DNA of 64,000 bases from Spirochaeta lutea (GCF_000758165.1 NZ_JNUP01000029.1:1-64000); one strand, 5' to 3'. Positions 28,751-37,371 are shown, counted from the stretch's first letter. Notes: a model not told the origin generated them from the letters alone. Numbers and translations are program-made.

Positions 28751-29524
28751 TCAACCGTACTTCCGCATCAAATCCTCAGGAAAGGGAAGATCCGGGATAT
28801 TGCTGTAAGCCTCTTCCAGTGAACCGTAGCGATTCTTTAAGAGCTGACCTACCATCCGATAGTAATCCGGATTCTCCGCCTTCTTCCGAACCTCATGGAG
28901 CATCATGGGGTATTTTGTGATCACATACCCCAACTTCCCCTTGCATCGGCAGGGATTCCCGGGGTCGTGGAGGGAGCACTTCTCATTGTAGTGCTTGCCC
29001 AGATTGGTTCTAGCGCGGTTGAGCCGTGTTTTTACCACATTCTCGGTGACATCAAGAATGGCGGCAATATCCTGGTACTTGAGACCCAGCACATCCCGGA
29101 GGATGAAGACGATTCTCTGTTCGGGCGTTAATCGGAAGGTCATAAAAAAATGGCATTTTTCCTGGATCTCATAGGTAAGTTCATCCAGGAGAACCTTTCG
29201 CTCCTGGGGACTGAGATTCGGCTCGAATTCGGTGGGTTCTGAATCCATGGCCCAAAAATCAAGGGTTTCCGGGGCATACTGCGCAACCTTCTCCATCCGG
29301 CCTTTCATTTTTAAGCAGTGGTTCACAGCAATCCGGTAGATCCAGGTGTACAGGGTGCTTTCTCCCCGAAAATCCCCCAGCTTCTCATGAACCTTGATGA
29401 GAATATCCTGGGTAGCATCCTCGGCATCCTGGGGATGGCCGAGAATACGGTAGGCCAGGTTATATAGCCGCCGCCCATATTCTCGGACGATATCCGAAAC
29501 GCTCAGTTCAGGTATTTGGGACAT
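28751..29524 (-). CDS. ECF-type RNA polymerase sigma factor with Cys-containing C-terminal extension
   Basis: 257 residues. Sigma region 2 (YNLAYRILGHPQDAEDATQD, FRGESTLYTWIYRIAVNHC) and region 4 (LTPEQRIVFILRDVLGLKYQ then DIAAILDVTENVVKTRLNRA) are clear. About 80 residues follow region 4, including CSLHDPGNPCRCKG, possibly a metal or redox sensor controlling activity. No anti-sigma gene is adjacent. AGGAGG precedes ATG. Confidence 0.92.
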   Translation of the reverse strand: MSQIPELSVSDIVREYGRRLYNLAYRILGHPQDAEDATQDILIKVHEKLGDFRGESTLYTWIYRIAVNHCLKMKGRMEKVAQYAPETLDFWAMDSEPTEFEPNLSPQERKVLLDELTYEIQEKCHFFMTFRLTPEQRIVFILRDVLGLKYQDIAAILDVTENVVKTRLNRARTNLGKHYNEKCSLHDPGNPCRCKGKLGYVITKYPMMLHEVRKKAENPDYYRMVGQLLKNRYGSLEEAYSNIPDLPFPEDLMRKYG

Positions 29525-29726
29525 ATATCCTCCTTTGTAATGGGCGGTGGTGCTACCGGGTTACCGGTTAGGACCATCCAGGTATCCGGTTTGTCGATTA
29601 TCCTGCACCTTCCCTGGTACGGGCAGGTGCTATCCGGCCAGATTACCAGATTCAGTATCTGGCCTTGTACCGCCGGGGGCTTCATCACAGAATCCGCCCG
29701 GCGTCACAAATCCTCGGGCAGGGCTT

Positions 29727-31025
29727 CTACCGCCCCAGGTATTCCCGAACAGCCTGGGCAACCCGGCGGAAGGTGGCCTGCCGGAGGGCGTCATCACTCT
29801 CCAAGAGGGTCATGCGGAATCCCTGGCGGCTGGTACAGAAGCCGGAAAGGGGCACAACGCAGATTCCCCTAGCACCCAGCAGGTAGTATACGAACCGCTT
29901 ATCGGGCTGCTTGCCCCGGGATGCCTGCTCCACCAGCTCCGCGACCCGGGCATCCTCGATGTCGAGCCGCCCATCCTCAGGAAGCACACCGTCCTGGAAG
30001 GCCAGGGTCAGGAAGAACCCGCCCTTGGGAGGGTGTACCATGATGCCGGGAATCCCCTGGAAGGCCTGCACTGCTTCATGGGCCCGGGCAGCATACATAG
30101 CGTTCCGGGAGGATAGGTGGTCTGCATAACGCTCATCCCCCATTATAGAGGGTATGGAACGCTGAGGCAGGGTGGTGGAACAAACCTCCAGGCGTTTTGC
30201 ACTGATGATACTGGCGATGTACCGGGCGAAATCCGGGTCTGCCTGGCGGTTATACACCTCGGCCCAGCCGCACCGCCCGCCGGGCCAGGGAAATTCCTTG
30301 GAAATGCTGCGTAGAGCCATACCGGGCACCCCGTCGATAACCTCGCTCAGATAGTGGGTCCGTGCGCCGTCGAATACGATATTGGCATAGGTCTCGTCGC
30401 AGACCAGGAAGAGGTTATGCTCCTTGGCAATGCGTACGAACTCCAGGAGAACCTCGGGACTGTAGACCACCCCGGTGGGGTTGTCGGGATTAATAAGCAG
30501 AATCCCAGCGATGGAGGGGTTATAGGTGACCTTGTTTTCCAGATCCTCCAGATCGGGCTGCCAGCCCCGGTTCGGATCCAGGGTGTAGGTTAGATGCTCG
30601 TAGCCGGAGTGGGCCGCTTCTGCGCTGCTGTGGGTGGAATAGGCGGGGCTGGGGCCGATAACCCGGGCTTCGCGCTTCAGAAAGCCGAAAATCTTCGCCA
30701 CCGCATCCCCCAGTCCGTTGAAAAAAACGATATCATCCGGGGTTACCTGGCAGCCTCCCCGGCGGTTCACCATATCCGCAAGAAATTCCCGGGTAGCCGG
30801 TTCACCCTGGGTATCCGAATAGGCGTAGGATGCATCCTCCAGGACCAGCTCGCTGATGATCTTTTTCATCCACGGGGCAAGCTGCTCCCCCTTGCGGACC
30901 GGATCGCCGATGTTCTCCCAGGTGATGGGTACGCCCAGAGCCTGTACCTGATGGGCGAACTGTACAATTTCCCGGATCTCGTAGGTAAGTTGCCGGGCGC
31001 CGTCGTGTTCGATGGTGCGTCGCAT
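29727..31025 (-). CDS. PLP-dependent class I/II aminotransferase behind a candidate Ala attenuator
   Basis: About 432 residues. NPDNPTGVVY and DETYANIVFDG are fold-type I landmarks; SISKEFPWPGGRCGW contains the PLP lysine. ATG 31025 has AAAGGAG 4-5 nt upstream. The family includes aspartate and alanine aminotransferases; the alanine-rich leader peptide and terminator upstream point to alanine as product or signal (inference). Monocistronic: the sigma gene downstream has its own start region. Confidence 0.9.
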   Translation of the reverse strand: MRRTIEHDGARQLTYEIREIVQFAHQVQALGVPITWENIGDPVRKGEQLAPWMKKIISELVLEDASYAYSDTQGEPATREFLADMVNRRGGCQVTPDDIVFFNGLGDAVAKIFGFLKREARVIGPSPAYSTHSSAEAAHSGYEHLTYTLDPNRGWQPDLEDLENKVTYNPSIAGILLINPDNPTGVVYSPEVLLEFVRIAKEHNLFLVCDETYANIVFDGARTHYLSEVIDGVPGMALRSISKEFPWPGGRCGWAEVYNRQADPDFARYIASIISAKRLEVCSTTLPQRSIPSIMGDERYADHLSSRNAMYAARAHEAVQAFQGIPGIMVHPPKGGFFLTLAFQDGVLPEDGRLDIEDARVAELVEQASRGKQPDKRFVYYLLGARGICVVPLSGFCTSRQGFRMTLLESDDALRQATFRRVAQAVREYLGR

Positions 31026-31101
31026 AGGACTCCTTTCGTTCCAGAACCCGAGATTTCCCGGCGGCCGGGTCTGTACCCCTCGGGGCCTTTGCCCCGGGTA
31101 C

Positions 31102-31131
31102 AAAAAAACCGCGGTCCGTCGGGACCGCGGT
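31102..31131 (-). terminator. Attenuator terminator before the aminotransferase
   Basis: The minus strand has a perfect 10-bp stem ACCGCGGTCC / GGACCGCGGT (31108-31131, loop CGAC) followed by seven T (31102-31108). It lies between the leader-peptide stop and the structural gene, so without antitermination it would block the gene. A second hairpin, GTACCC... / ...GGGTAC, sits at 31073-31101. Confidence 0.88.
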
Positions 31132-31161
31132 CTGGATGGTTGTGGGTATTCCCTCCCCTTC

Positions 31162-31245
31162 CTACAGCGGACCGACCATGGTTGCGGCGGCGGCTGCAGC
31201 GGCTGCGAGGTGCAGGTGCTGACTGGAAAGGTTGGTGTGTTTCAT
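31162..31245 (-). CDS. Alanine-rich leader peptide (27 residues)
   Basis: ATG 31243-31245 to TAG 31162-31164. The peptide is MKHTNLSSQHLHL, then eight consecutive Ala (codons GCA GCC GCT GCA GCC GCC GCC GCA), then TMVGPL. It lies between a good promoter and the terminator. The segment CGGTCCG in its last codons (31168-31174) is exactly complementary to CGGACCG in the terminator (31112-31118), as needed for ribosome-controlled antitermination. Confidence 0.7.
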   Translation of the reverse strand: MKHTNLSSQHLHLAAAAAAAATMVGPL

Positions 31246-31251
31246 GGATGA

Positions 31252-31283
31252 AACTCTAATCCCCTGGGGCATGAATTGTCAAG
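31252..31283 (-). promoter_or_regulatory. Promoter of the aminotransferase leader
   Basis: The minus strand reads TTGACA, 18-nt spacer, TAGAGT, then TTCATCC and the leader-peptide ATG, i.e. seven nt from -10 to ATG. The leader transcript may itself be leaderless; there is no clear Shine-Dalgarno. Confidence 0.7.
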
Positions 31284-31505
31284 GAGAATGATGCATTCCC
31301 GGCCCGGGTAATCCGGAGTTGGCGGGTATCAAGGCCGACAAGGAACTACCTGGGGCATGGGAATCACCCTAAACCCGCAAACAATACCCAGGAACCTACC
31401 CGGTGAGCGGCTGTCTTCCTGGCAAGAACCGTGGATGGGCCCTGTACCCCCGACGCCAGATCGGGGTCCCCGGGTAGGACAGAGGGCTGGGGAAAAACCA
31501 ACGCG

Positions 31506-31535
31506 TGGACAGGACCGAGGAATTCGGCGTATCCT
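31506..31535 (+). promoter_or_regulatory. Promoter of the polyprenol-kinase-like gene, candidate leaderless
   Basis: TGGACA (31506-31511), 18 nt, TATCCT (31530-31535), seven nt, ATG at 31543. It supports that ATG over the upstream in-frame start. Confidence 0.45.
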
Positions 31536-31542
31536 CCAGGCT

Positions 31543-32487
31543 ATGACTGATTTGATGGGACTTGGGATATCCTACGGATTTATTGCCGGGGTAATCGGTG
31601 TTGCCAGCCGGCTGGTGGCTTCGGGAAGAATGGGAGCCAAGGCGGGGCGGAAGGTGATTCATGTGCTGGTGGGGCATTGGTGGTTCTTAGCCATGGCTCT
31701 GATCCGCCAACCCTGGGTTGCACTCATCGGCCCGGGGAGTTTTGTGATAATAAACGCCCTGATTATCCGTCTCAAGCTCTTGCCGGCCCTCTCGGGCAGG
31801 GATAAAAACTACGGTACGGTCTACTATCCCCTTTCCCTCCTGGTGCTGGTGGTGCTGGTTTGGTACGGGGATTTGAATGCCTGGATAGGCGCCCTGGGCA
31901 TGATGATCATGTGCTGGGGTGATGCAGCAGCAGCCCTGGTTGGCGAGGCGTGGACCGCCCGGAGAGCCAATCAGGTCCACGGCCCGGGTTCTGGGGGTTC
32001 AACTAGGGCCGGCCCAGACCGGCCTTCCCCCACACCCCCTCCCCCCGGTACCCTTTCGTCCCCGGCTGCCCTGCGCCCAGAACCGGACAGCGGCACCCCC
32101 GGCGGGAACGGCGAGGCTCCCGGCACAGGCCTTCCTTCCAACTCCCACGCCCCAGACCGACCCGGGGACTCCCACAGCCCAGACCGGCCTGGGGGCTCCC
32201 ACACTCCAGACCGGGCGGGGGACTGCCACAGCCCAACAGCTCCCCGTTCATCCTCCCCGGGGAAGAAGACCCTGGCAGGCAGCCTTGCCATGGGGGTGGT
32301 GAGTTTTATCGTGGCCCTGCCCCTGGTAGCCCTGGCACTTCCCGAGGCAGGCCCGGGCACAGTGTTGGCAGCCTCTGCTACCGCCGCTCTGACCGGTTCC
32401 GTTCTGGAATACCTGACACCCCTGGGGCTGGATAATATCAGCGTGCCCCTGGGTACGGCAGGAATACTGTGGATTCTCTTCCTATGA
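31543..32487 (+). CDS. Membrane prenol kinase / CTP-transferase-like protein (VTE5/SEC59 family)
   Basis: About 314 residues with six or more hydrophobic helices. VIHVLVGHWWFLAMAL, NYGTVYYPL and MIMCWGDAAAALVGE resemble dolichol kinase/phytol kinase (VTE5) and CdsA-like enzymes, which phosphorylate polyprenols with CTP. A ~105-residue Pro/Ser/Gly-rich insertion (nt ~31,960-32,265) splits the last cytoplasmic segment and contains three ~30-bp units encoding DRPGDSHSP-like repeats. It is translationally coupled (ATGA) to a DUF92 gene. Confidence 0.8.
   Translation: MTDLMGLGISYGFIAGVIGVASRLVASGRMGAKAGRKVIHVLVGHWWFLAMALIRQPWVALIGPGSFVIINALIIRLKLLPALSGRDKNYGTVYYPLSLLVLVVLVWYGDLNAWIGALGMMIMCWGDAAAALVGEAWTARRANQVHGPGSGGSTRAGPDRPSPTPPPPGTLSSPAALRPEPDSGTPGGNGEAPGTGLPSNSHAPDRPGDSHSPDRPGGSHTPDRAGDCHSPTAPRSSSPGKKTLAGSLAMGVVSFIVALPLVALALPEAGPGTVLAASATAALTGSVLEYLTPLGLDNISVPLGTAGILWILFL
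32140..32240 (+). repeat. 30-bp tandem repeat in the prenol-kinase-like gene (~3 units)
   Basis: Three imperfect 30-bp units encode Ser-His-x-Pro-Asp-Arg-(Pro/Ala)-Gly-(Asp/Gly)-type repeats. In frame, within the low-complexity insertion. Confidence 0.8.
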
Positions 32488-33575
32488 AGGGCGGTTGGTC
32501 CGGGGGCGATTTAACTATGGAGGGCAGTTGGTCCGGGGGCGATTTAACCTCGGGAACCTGGGGTGCCGGGGGTTTCGGAGGTGACGCCCCAAGGGTTTCT
32601 TCCCAAGCCCAGGAAGTTCTATCTGGAGCAATGGGGGAAGCCGCGCCGGGAAGCCTCGTTTTTCATGGAGCCGGTACCGGTGAGGCCGGGTTCTGGATCT
32701 GGGGACTGGCCCTGGGGGTGATCCTGAATCTTACTCTGGCCATAGCCGCCCGGCGCCGCAGGGCGGTGAGTCCCGATGGTGCGGTTATGGGGTTTATCCT
32801 GGGCCTGGTGATCTATGCGGGCCTGGGGCCCGGGGGATGGGGTTGCCTGGTCCTCTTTTTTGTATCCAGCTCGCTGCTATCCCGGACCGGGAAGGAGCGC
32901 AAGGCACGCCTGGACCTGGCATCCCTGCACGAGAAGTCGGATCAGCGGGATTGGCTCCAGGCATTGGCCAACGCCGGTCCGGGAGCCCTCTGCGCCCTGG
33001 GGTTCTTGGTGACGGGGGAATCCCTGTGGATTTTGGGGACGGTAATCAGCTTGGGGGCGGCCAACGGCGATACCTGGGCCAGCGAGCTCGGGGTGCTCAG
33101 CCCCGGGCCGCCGCGATCCATCCTCACCGGGAAGCCCCTGGCACCGGGAACCAGCGGCGGGATCAGCCCCCTGGGGCTTGGGGGCAGTCTTGCCGGGGGC
33201 CTTTGTATCGGCTTGGGCGCAGCGGGTATGCACCTGTGGGGTGCCTTCGGCATGTTGGGGCTTGGGGTATTGGGCTGGGAACAATCTTGGCAAACCAGTG
33301 TTCAGGGAGGGGCAGCCCTTGAACCGGCGGCTCTTATCCTGGCCGGAGCCGCTGGGGGTTTCATGGGCAGCCTGATCGATAGCCTTCTCGGAGCATCGAT
33401 CCAGGCCAGGTACCGCACCTCCCGGGGCCGGCTTACCGAACGCCCCCGGGACCAGGCCGGCACCCCCCACCTCCTGGCCGGGGGTTTACCGTGGATAGGG
33501 AACGACGCGGTCAACCTGCTGGCCAACAGCGCCGTTACCATCCTCGGCATGGCCGTGGCAGCCTACATCAGCTGA
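32484..33575 (+). CDS. DUF92 membrane protein (VTE6/TMEM19-like)
   Basis: About 363 residues. The DUF92 core is visible: RRRRAVSPDGAVMGFILGL, GANGDTWASELG-type NGDTWASELGVLSP, TSGGISPLGLGGSLAGG and GNDAVNLLANS. Plant VTE6, of this family, phosphorylates phytyl phosphate. ATG 32484 overlaps the upstream stop (ATGA); an in-frame GAT-containing extension upstream is unlikely. The first 22 residues are a 33-bp direct duplication (32484-32516, 32517-32549; WSGGDLT twice). Confidence 0.82.
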   Translation: MKGGWSGGDLTMEGSWSGGDLTSGTWGAGGFGGDAPRVSSQAQEVLSGAMGEAAPGSLVFHGAGTGEAGFWIWGLALGVILNLTLAIAARRRRAVSPDGAVMGFILGLVIYAGLGPGGWGCLVLFFVSSSLLSRTGKERKARLDLASLHEKSDQRDWLQALANAGPGALCALGFLVTGESLWILGTVISLGAANGDTWASELGVLSPGPPRSILTGKPLAPGTSGGISPLGLGGSLAGGLCIGLGAAGMHLWGAFGMLGLGVLGWEQSWQTSVQGGAALEPAALILAGAAGGFMGSLIDSLLGASIQARYRTSRGRLTERPRDQAGTPHLLAGGLPWIGNDAVNLLANSAVTILGMAVAAYIS

Positions 33576-34585
33576 ATACCCCGGGCCGCCAGGCTCTTGA
33601 CCGTTTCGGATGGCCAAACCGCTGCCTGCACCTGGCCGATATGGGCCTTACGGAGCAAGAACATGCAGAGCCGGCTCTGACCGATGCCTCCGCCGATGGT
33701 CTGGGGAAAGTCCCCGGCCAGAAGCCGGGAATGCCAGTACAGCTCCTGGCGCTTCATGGTTCCGGTGATCTCCAGCTGGCGCAGCAGGGCCGGGGCGTCA
33801 ACCCGGATCCCCATGGAAGAAAGCTCCAAACTCGTGCCGCGGACCGGATCCCAGACAATAATATCACCATTCAAACCCCGGTAATCCTCCTTGCCAGCGG
33901 GGCTGGACCAATCATCGTAGTCCGGAGCCCGTCCGCCGTGTACCGCTCCATCGGAAAGGGCTCCTCCGATCCCCTGGATGAAGACGGCCCGATACTCCCG
34001 GGCAAGCTCCGCCTCCCGTTCCTCGGGGCTCAGCTCCGGATAGCGGTCCAGGGCATCCTGGGCGTGGATGATGGTTATTTCTTCGGGAAGTACAGGTTCA
34101 ATCTGGGGATACTGCTCATGGACCACGAACTCCGTGCGCTTCAGGGCCTGGAAAATCCTGCGGACCACCTGGTGTAGGAACTCGCTGTTCCGCTCCCGGG
34201 GCGTCATTACCCGCTCCCAATCCCACTGGTCCACATAAATGGAGTGGATGGCATCCATCTCATCATCGGGGCGCAGGGCGTTCATATCCGTATAGATACC
34301 CGTACCCTCCCCGTATCCGTAGTCGGCCAGGGCCATCCGCTTCCACTTTGCCAGAGACTGGACGATTTCCATTTCCTGGTCGCCCAACCGGGCAACGGGA
34401 AAGCGTACCGGACGCTCAATCCCGTTCAAATCATCATTAATACCCGAACCGGCAGGAACAAAAAGCGGGCTGGTAACCCGAAAAAGCCGCAGCTCAGCTG
34501 ACAGGCTTCGCTCAAAATAGTCCTTCACCAACTTGATGGCAGTTTCCGTCTGTTTAATGTCCAATAAATCTTGATATGCGTGCAT
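33563..34585 (-). CDS. asnA: Aspartate-ammonia ligase
   Basis: Makes asparagine from aspartate, ammonia and ATP; class II aaRS-like fold. 340 residues, normal length. RVTSPLFVPAGSGINDDLNG and PQTIGGGIGQSRLCMFLLRK are signature regions. The stop overlaps the convergent DUF92 gene by 13 nt. On the minus strand TATACT lies only 7 nt before ATG with no Shine-Dalgarno, suggesting a leaderless mRNA, though the -35 is weak. Confidence 0.95.
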   Translation of the reverse strand: MHAYQDLLDIKQTETAIKLVKDYFERSLSAELRLFRVTSPLFVPAGSGINDDLNGIERPVRFPVARLGDQEMEIVQSLAKWKRMALADYGYGEGTGIYTDMNALRPDDEMDAIHSIYVDQWDWERVMTPRERNSEFLHQVVRRIFQALKRTEFVVHEQYPQIEPVLPEEITIIHAQDALDRYPELSPEEREAELAREYRAVFIQGIGGALSDGAVHGGRAPDYDDWSSPAGKEDYRGLNGDIIVWDPVRGTSLELSSMGIRVDAPALLRQLEITGTMKRQELYWHSRLLAGDFPQTIGGGIGQSRLCMFLLRKAHIGQVQAAVWPSETVKSLAARGIQLM

Positions 34586-34602
34586 GGCCCCCAGTATACC
34601 CC

Positions 34603-34631
34603 TTGCCCGGGCGTCCGGCTATGTCTATCTT
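34603..34631 (+). promoter_or_regulatory. Promoter of the gene at 34638, candidate leaderless
   Basis: TTGCCC (34603-34608), 17 nt, TATCTT (34626-34631), TGAATC, ATG. The -10 to ATG distance is six nt, with no Shine-Dalgarno. Confidence 0.5.
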
Positions 34632-34637
34632 TGAATC

Positions 34638-35264
34638 ATGAAGCGATTCGGGTTATATTCCAGGGCCGCAGCCACGCTGCTTTTCGCCGGGGCGCTCCTA
34701 ACGCCGGTCTTCAGCCAAGCATCGGGAACTCTACCGAGCTCTCTTGTTACCCAGGGTGATGGTAATGCCCCACCCTCCCCAGGCTCATCCCCGGTTTCGT
34801 CCCTAATTCCCCTTTCTGACCAATCCCCCGAGGCGGCCCCGGAATCACCATCCGACGCAGATCCTGAAGGAGACAAAGGTTCAGATTCCCCAGACCAGGT
34901 CTATACACCAACCCTGAGAGACTGGATCATCTCCACCAACCTGCATAAAATTACCGGCTATGCAACCCTCGGACTGCTGACAGCCACGGCCATCGCCGGC
35001 CCCCTGGGTCTGGAGGTCCATCCCTACCTGGGCTATACGACCCTTGGCACCGCGGTAACCAACTCCCTGCTCGGGGTAATCGCCTACGGGAACCTCATAG
35101 AGTACGTCTGGCCCCACCTGCTCTTCAACGGTCTTGGGGAGATCGGACTCTTCCTGAACGCCTTTGTCTGGGAACCCGGCAGCCCCCAGCACGTTGCCAC
35201 GGGCATCGCCTCAGCAGTCAGCTTCGCGGCGGGATACCTTTCGATCATGCTGCTGATGCGCTGA
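34638..35264 (+). CDS. Membrane protein with signal peptide and His-xxx-Gly helices, possibly heme-binding
   Basis: 208 residues: signal peptide (1-28, ending VFSQA), a Pro/Ser/Asp-rich exported linker (~30-92), then about four transmembrane helices. Histidines recur as HKITGY, HPYLGY and HVATGI, each four residues before Gly, at or near membrane edges. Such a pattern recalls b-type cytochrome membrane domains (b561/DUF4405-like), but no family is firmly recognised; function inferred only from the pattern. Confidence 0.6.
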   Translation: MKRFGLYSRAAATLLFAGALLTPVFSQASGTLPSSLVTQGDGNAPPSPGSSPVSSLIPLSDQSPEAAPESPSDADPEGDKGSDSPDQVYTPTLRDWIISTNLHKITGYATLGLLTATAIAGPLGLEVHPYLGYTTLGTAVTNSLLGVIAYGNLIEYVWPHLLFNGLGEIGLFLNAFVWEPGSPQHVATGIASAVSFAAGYLSIMLLMR

Positions 35265-35300
35265 GATCCCGGGGGTTTTGGCTCCCCATGATCCACTATG

Positions 35301-35405
35301 TAGCGCGCAAGAGCGTTGTAAACGACACCGGATAGAGGGGAGCAACCTACATGTCTACCAATGGGTGGTGTCGCCGGGATGTACTGGTACAACCTTTGCG
35401 CACTA
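35301..35405 (+). mobile_element. MITE-like element, copy D (105 bp)
   Basis: TA + GCGCGCAAGAGCGTTGTAA at left, TACAACCTTTGCGCAC + TA at right; internal GGTGGTGTCGCCGGGATG as in copies B and E. The right-hand CTA supplies the TAG stop codon of the neighbouring minus-strand gene (35403-35405). Confidence 0.78.
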
Positions 35406-36905
35406 TAGATCCAAGAGATCTACCTTCCCCACCCGGGTTATTCCGCTATGCTCTACGTCTTCCCCGGGGGGAACCTCAATTCCCGTACAGCGTTCTATCA
35501 CCTCGGCTACCCGGGATCTGCAGAAGCTTCCCTGGCACCAGCCCATCCCGGCCCGGGTTCGGCGTTTAACCCCGTCGGTGGTCAACACAGGAAGCCCCCG
35601 GGACAGGGCATCCACAATCTCAGCTTCGGTAACCTGTTCGCACCGGCAGACAATCCGCCGGGGATTCCCGGGCTCCAGTTTCGTCAGGTCCATGGCCTGC
35701 TTCATGGTGAGATTCTTGGGTTGGATAATGCCCCGGCGCCGGGGCTCGAAATCGGGATTCATATCCCCTGGCCGGGCCGCCGGTCCCACCGCCAGTCCCT
35801 GATCCGCCAGAATCTCCAGGATCAGCCGGGTAATAGCCGGGCTGGCGGTCAGGCCCGGACTCTGAATACCTGCGGCGTGGACAAGACCCGGGTGGATCCG
35901 GCTCGGCCGGATAATAAAGTCGCCCGTGGAGGCTACAGCCCGGATGCCCGAGAAGGTGCGGATGAACTGCTTGGTGTTGAATGCCCGGGTGGTCAACCTG
36001 GCTCGTTCCAGAATGTCCCGGATGCTCCGGGTGTCTGTGGCGGTGTCTCCGGGGCCTGCCGCCTCCTGGGCATCCGGTCCGATCATCAGGTTCCCGTGGT
36101 AGGTGCTGGTCACCAAGACGCCCTTTCCCCGGGGGCCGGGCATCTGGAATAAGACATGGCGTATAGCCTTGCCGGTATCCTTGGCGAAGAGTATGTACTG
36201 CCCCTTCCGGCCGGTCAGCTGTACTTCCCCGTCCCCGGCCATGAGGGCTATCTCCTGGGCCCCTAGACCTGCGGCATTCACCACAAAGCGGCTGCGAATC
36301 CGGCGGGTTCGCCCTGGGGTGTTCACGGTAAGGGTCATGAGCCCCCGGGTATCCTGGGGAAGCTCCAGGGCGGTTACCTCGGAATTGAGGAGGATTTCAA
36401 CGCCATTGGCCCGGGCATTTTCTCCCAGGGCTATGGCAAGTTCGTAGGGACTCGCCACCCCCGCCCCGGCACAGTACAAGGCCCCGGCCACCTGGGGATT
36501 AACTTCGGGTTCCCGGGACAACACCTGCTCCCGGGTGAGAATCTCCAGATCCGTCAGGCCGTTTTCCCTACCCTGACGCGCCAGGTCCTCGAGGCCCGGC
36601 AGGTCATCCCGGCTCAAGGCCAAGACCAGACTGCCGGTTCGGCGGTACCCGAACTGCAGTTCATCCTCCAGATCCGGAAAGGCCTTCCTGCCGGGATAAC
36701 AAAGCCGGCCCCGCAGGCTTCCCGGAGCCTCGGCGTACCCCCCGTGAATAATCCCGCTGTTCGCCTTGCTCGCTCCCATGGACAGATCATTCTGGGCCTC
36801 GGTAAGCAGAACCCGGCACCGGTAGCGGGAGAGCTCCCGGGCAACCATGGTTCCCACCACTCCCCCGCCGATAATTACCACATCGTAGTCGTTCTTGCTG
36901 CTCAT
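35403..36905 (-). CDS. Second GlpA-like FAD-dependent oxidoreductase with BFD [2Fe-2S] domain
   Basis: About 500 residues, paralogous to the protein at 24112. FAD motif YDVVIIGGGVVGTMVAREL; SKANSGIIHGGYAE; IQSPGLTASPAI; C-terminal RIVCRCEQVTEAEI ... GWCQGSFCRSRV. It lacks partner NAD(FAD)-oxidoreductase and DUF1667 genes, so it may be a stand-alone glycerol-3-phosphate or hydroxyacid dehydrogenase. ATG 36905 is preferred; the 12 in-frame residues upstream are unlike the family. Its TAG stop lies exactly in the end of MITE copy D. Confidence 0.88.
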   Translation of the reverse strand: MSSKNDYDVVIIGGGVVGTMVARELSRYRCRVLLTEAQNDLSMGASKANSGIIHGGYAEAPGSLRGRLCYPGRKAFPDLEDELQFGYRRTGSLVLALSRDDLPGLEDLARQGRENGLTDLEILTREQVLSREPEVNPQVAGALYCAGAGVASPYELAIALGENARANGVEILLNSEVTALELPQDTRGLMTLTVNTPGRTRRIRSRFVVNAAGLGAQEIALMAGDGEVQLTGRKGQYILFAKDTGKAIRHVLFQMPGPRGKGVLVTSTYHGNLMIGPDAQEAAGPGDTATDTRSIRDILERARLTTRAFNTKQFIRTFSGIRAVASTGDFIIRPSRIHPGLVHAAGIQSPGLTASPAITRLILEILADQGLAVGPAARPGDMNPDFEPRRRGIIQPKNLTMKQAMDLTKLEPGNPRRIVCRCEQVTEAEIVDALSRGLPVLTTDGVKRRTRAGMGWCQGSFCRSRVAEVIERCTGIEVPPGEDVEHSGITRVGKVDLLDL

Positions 36906-36987
36906 CCCCAGCAGTGTAGCCCCGCCGGCCCGGCCGAACAAGGTACTAAAATACCGGAAACCGAGAATACCCGGATAAACCGGTCCG

Positions 36988-37344
36988 TCAGTGGTCTTCG
37001 GCTAGGGTGCCGTGGTTCCGGTCATCCACCAGGACCACCGCCGGCCGGTGGTTCCTGGCCTGTTCGGCTCCCATGGTACAGTAGGCTGCAATAATCACCT
37101 GGTCTCCCGGCTGAGCTAGGCGCGCGGCCGCGCCGTTCAAGCATATTTCACCCCGGCCGCCCTTGATGATGTAGGTGGAAAACCGCTGGCCGTTGGTAAG
37201 GTTGTATACATCCACCCGTTCCCAGGGTAGCAGCCCCGAGATATCCAGCAATTCAGGGCAGATAGAAATAGATCCCTGGTACTCTAAATTCGCATCCGTC
37301 ACCCGGGCACGGTGAATCTTGGCCCGGAGCAAAGTTAACTCCAT
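36988..37344 (-). CDS. panD: Aspartate 1-decarboxylase
   Basis: Makes beta-alanine for pantothenate. 118 residues. It is a pyruvoyl enzyme: self-cleavage between Gly24 and Ser25 is expected within [28 protein letters not shown] and GQ(D)VII-type C-terminus are conserved. GGGAG lies before ATG. It follows the panB-panC-coaBC-coaX run on the same strand but is separated from it by MITE copy B. Confidence 0.96.
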   Translation of the reverse strand: MELTLLRAKIHRARVTDANLEYQGSISICPELLDISGLLPWERVDVYNLTNGQRFSTYIIKGGRGEICLNGAAARLAQPGDQVIIAAYCTMGAEQARNHRPAVVLVDDRNHGTLAEDH

Positions 37345-37371
37345 ACTATGTTCTCCCTTGTAAACCGTTGA

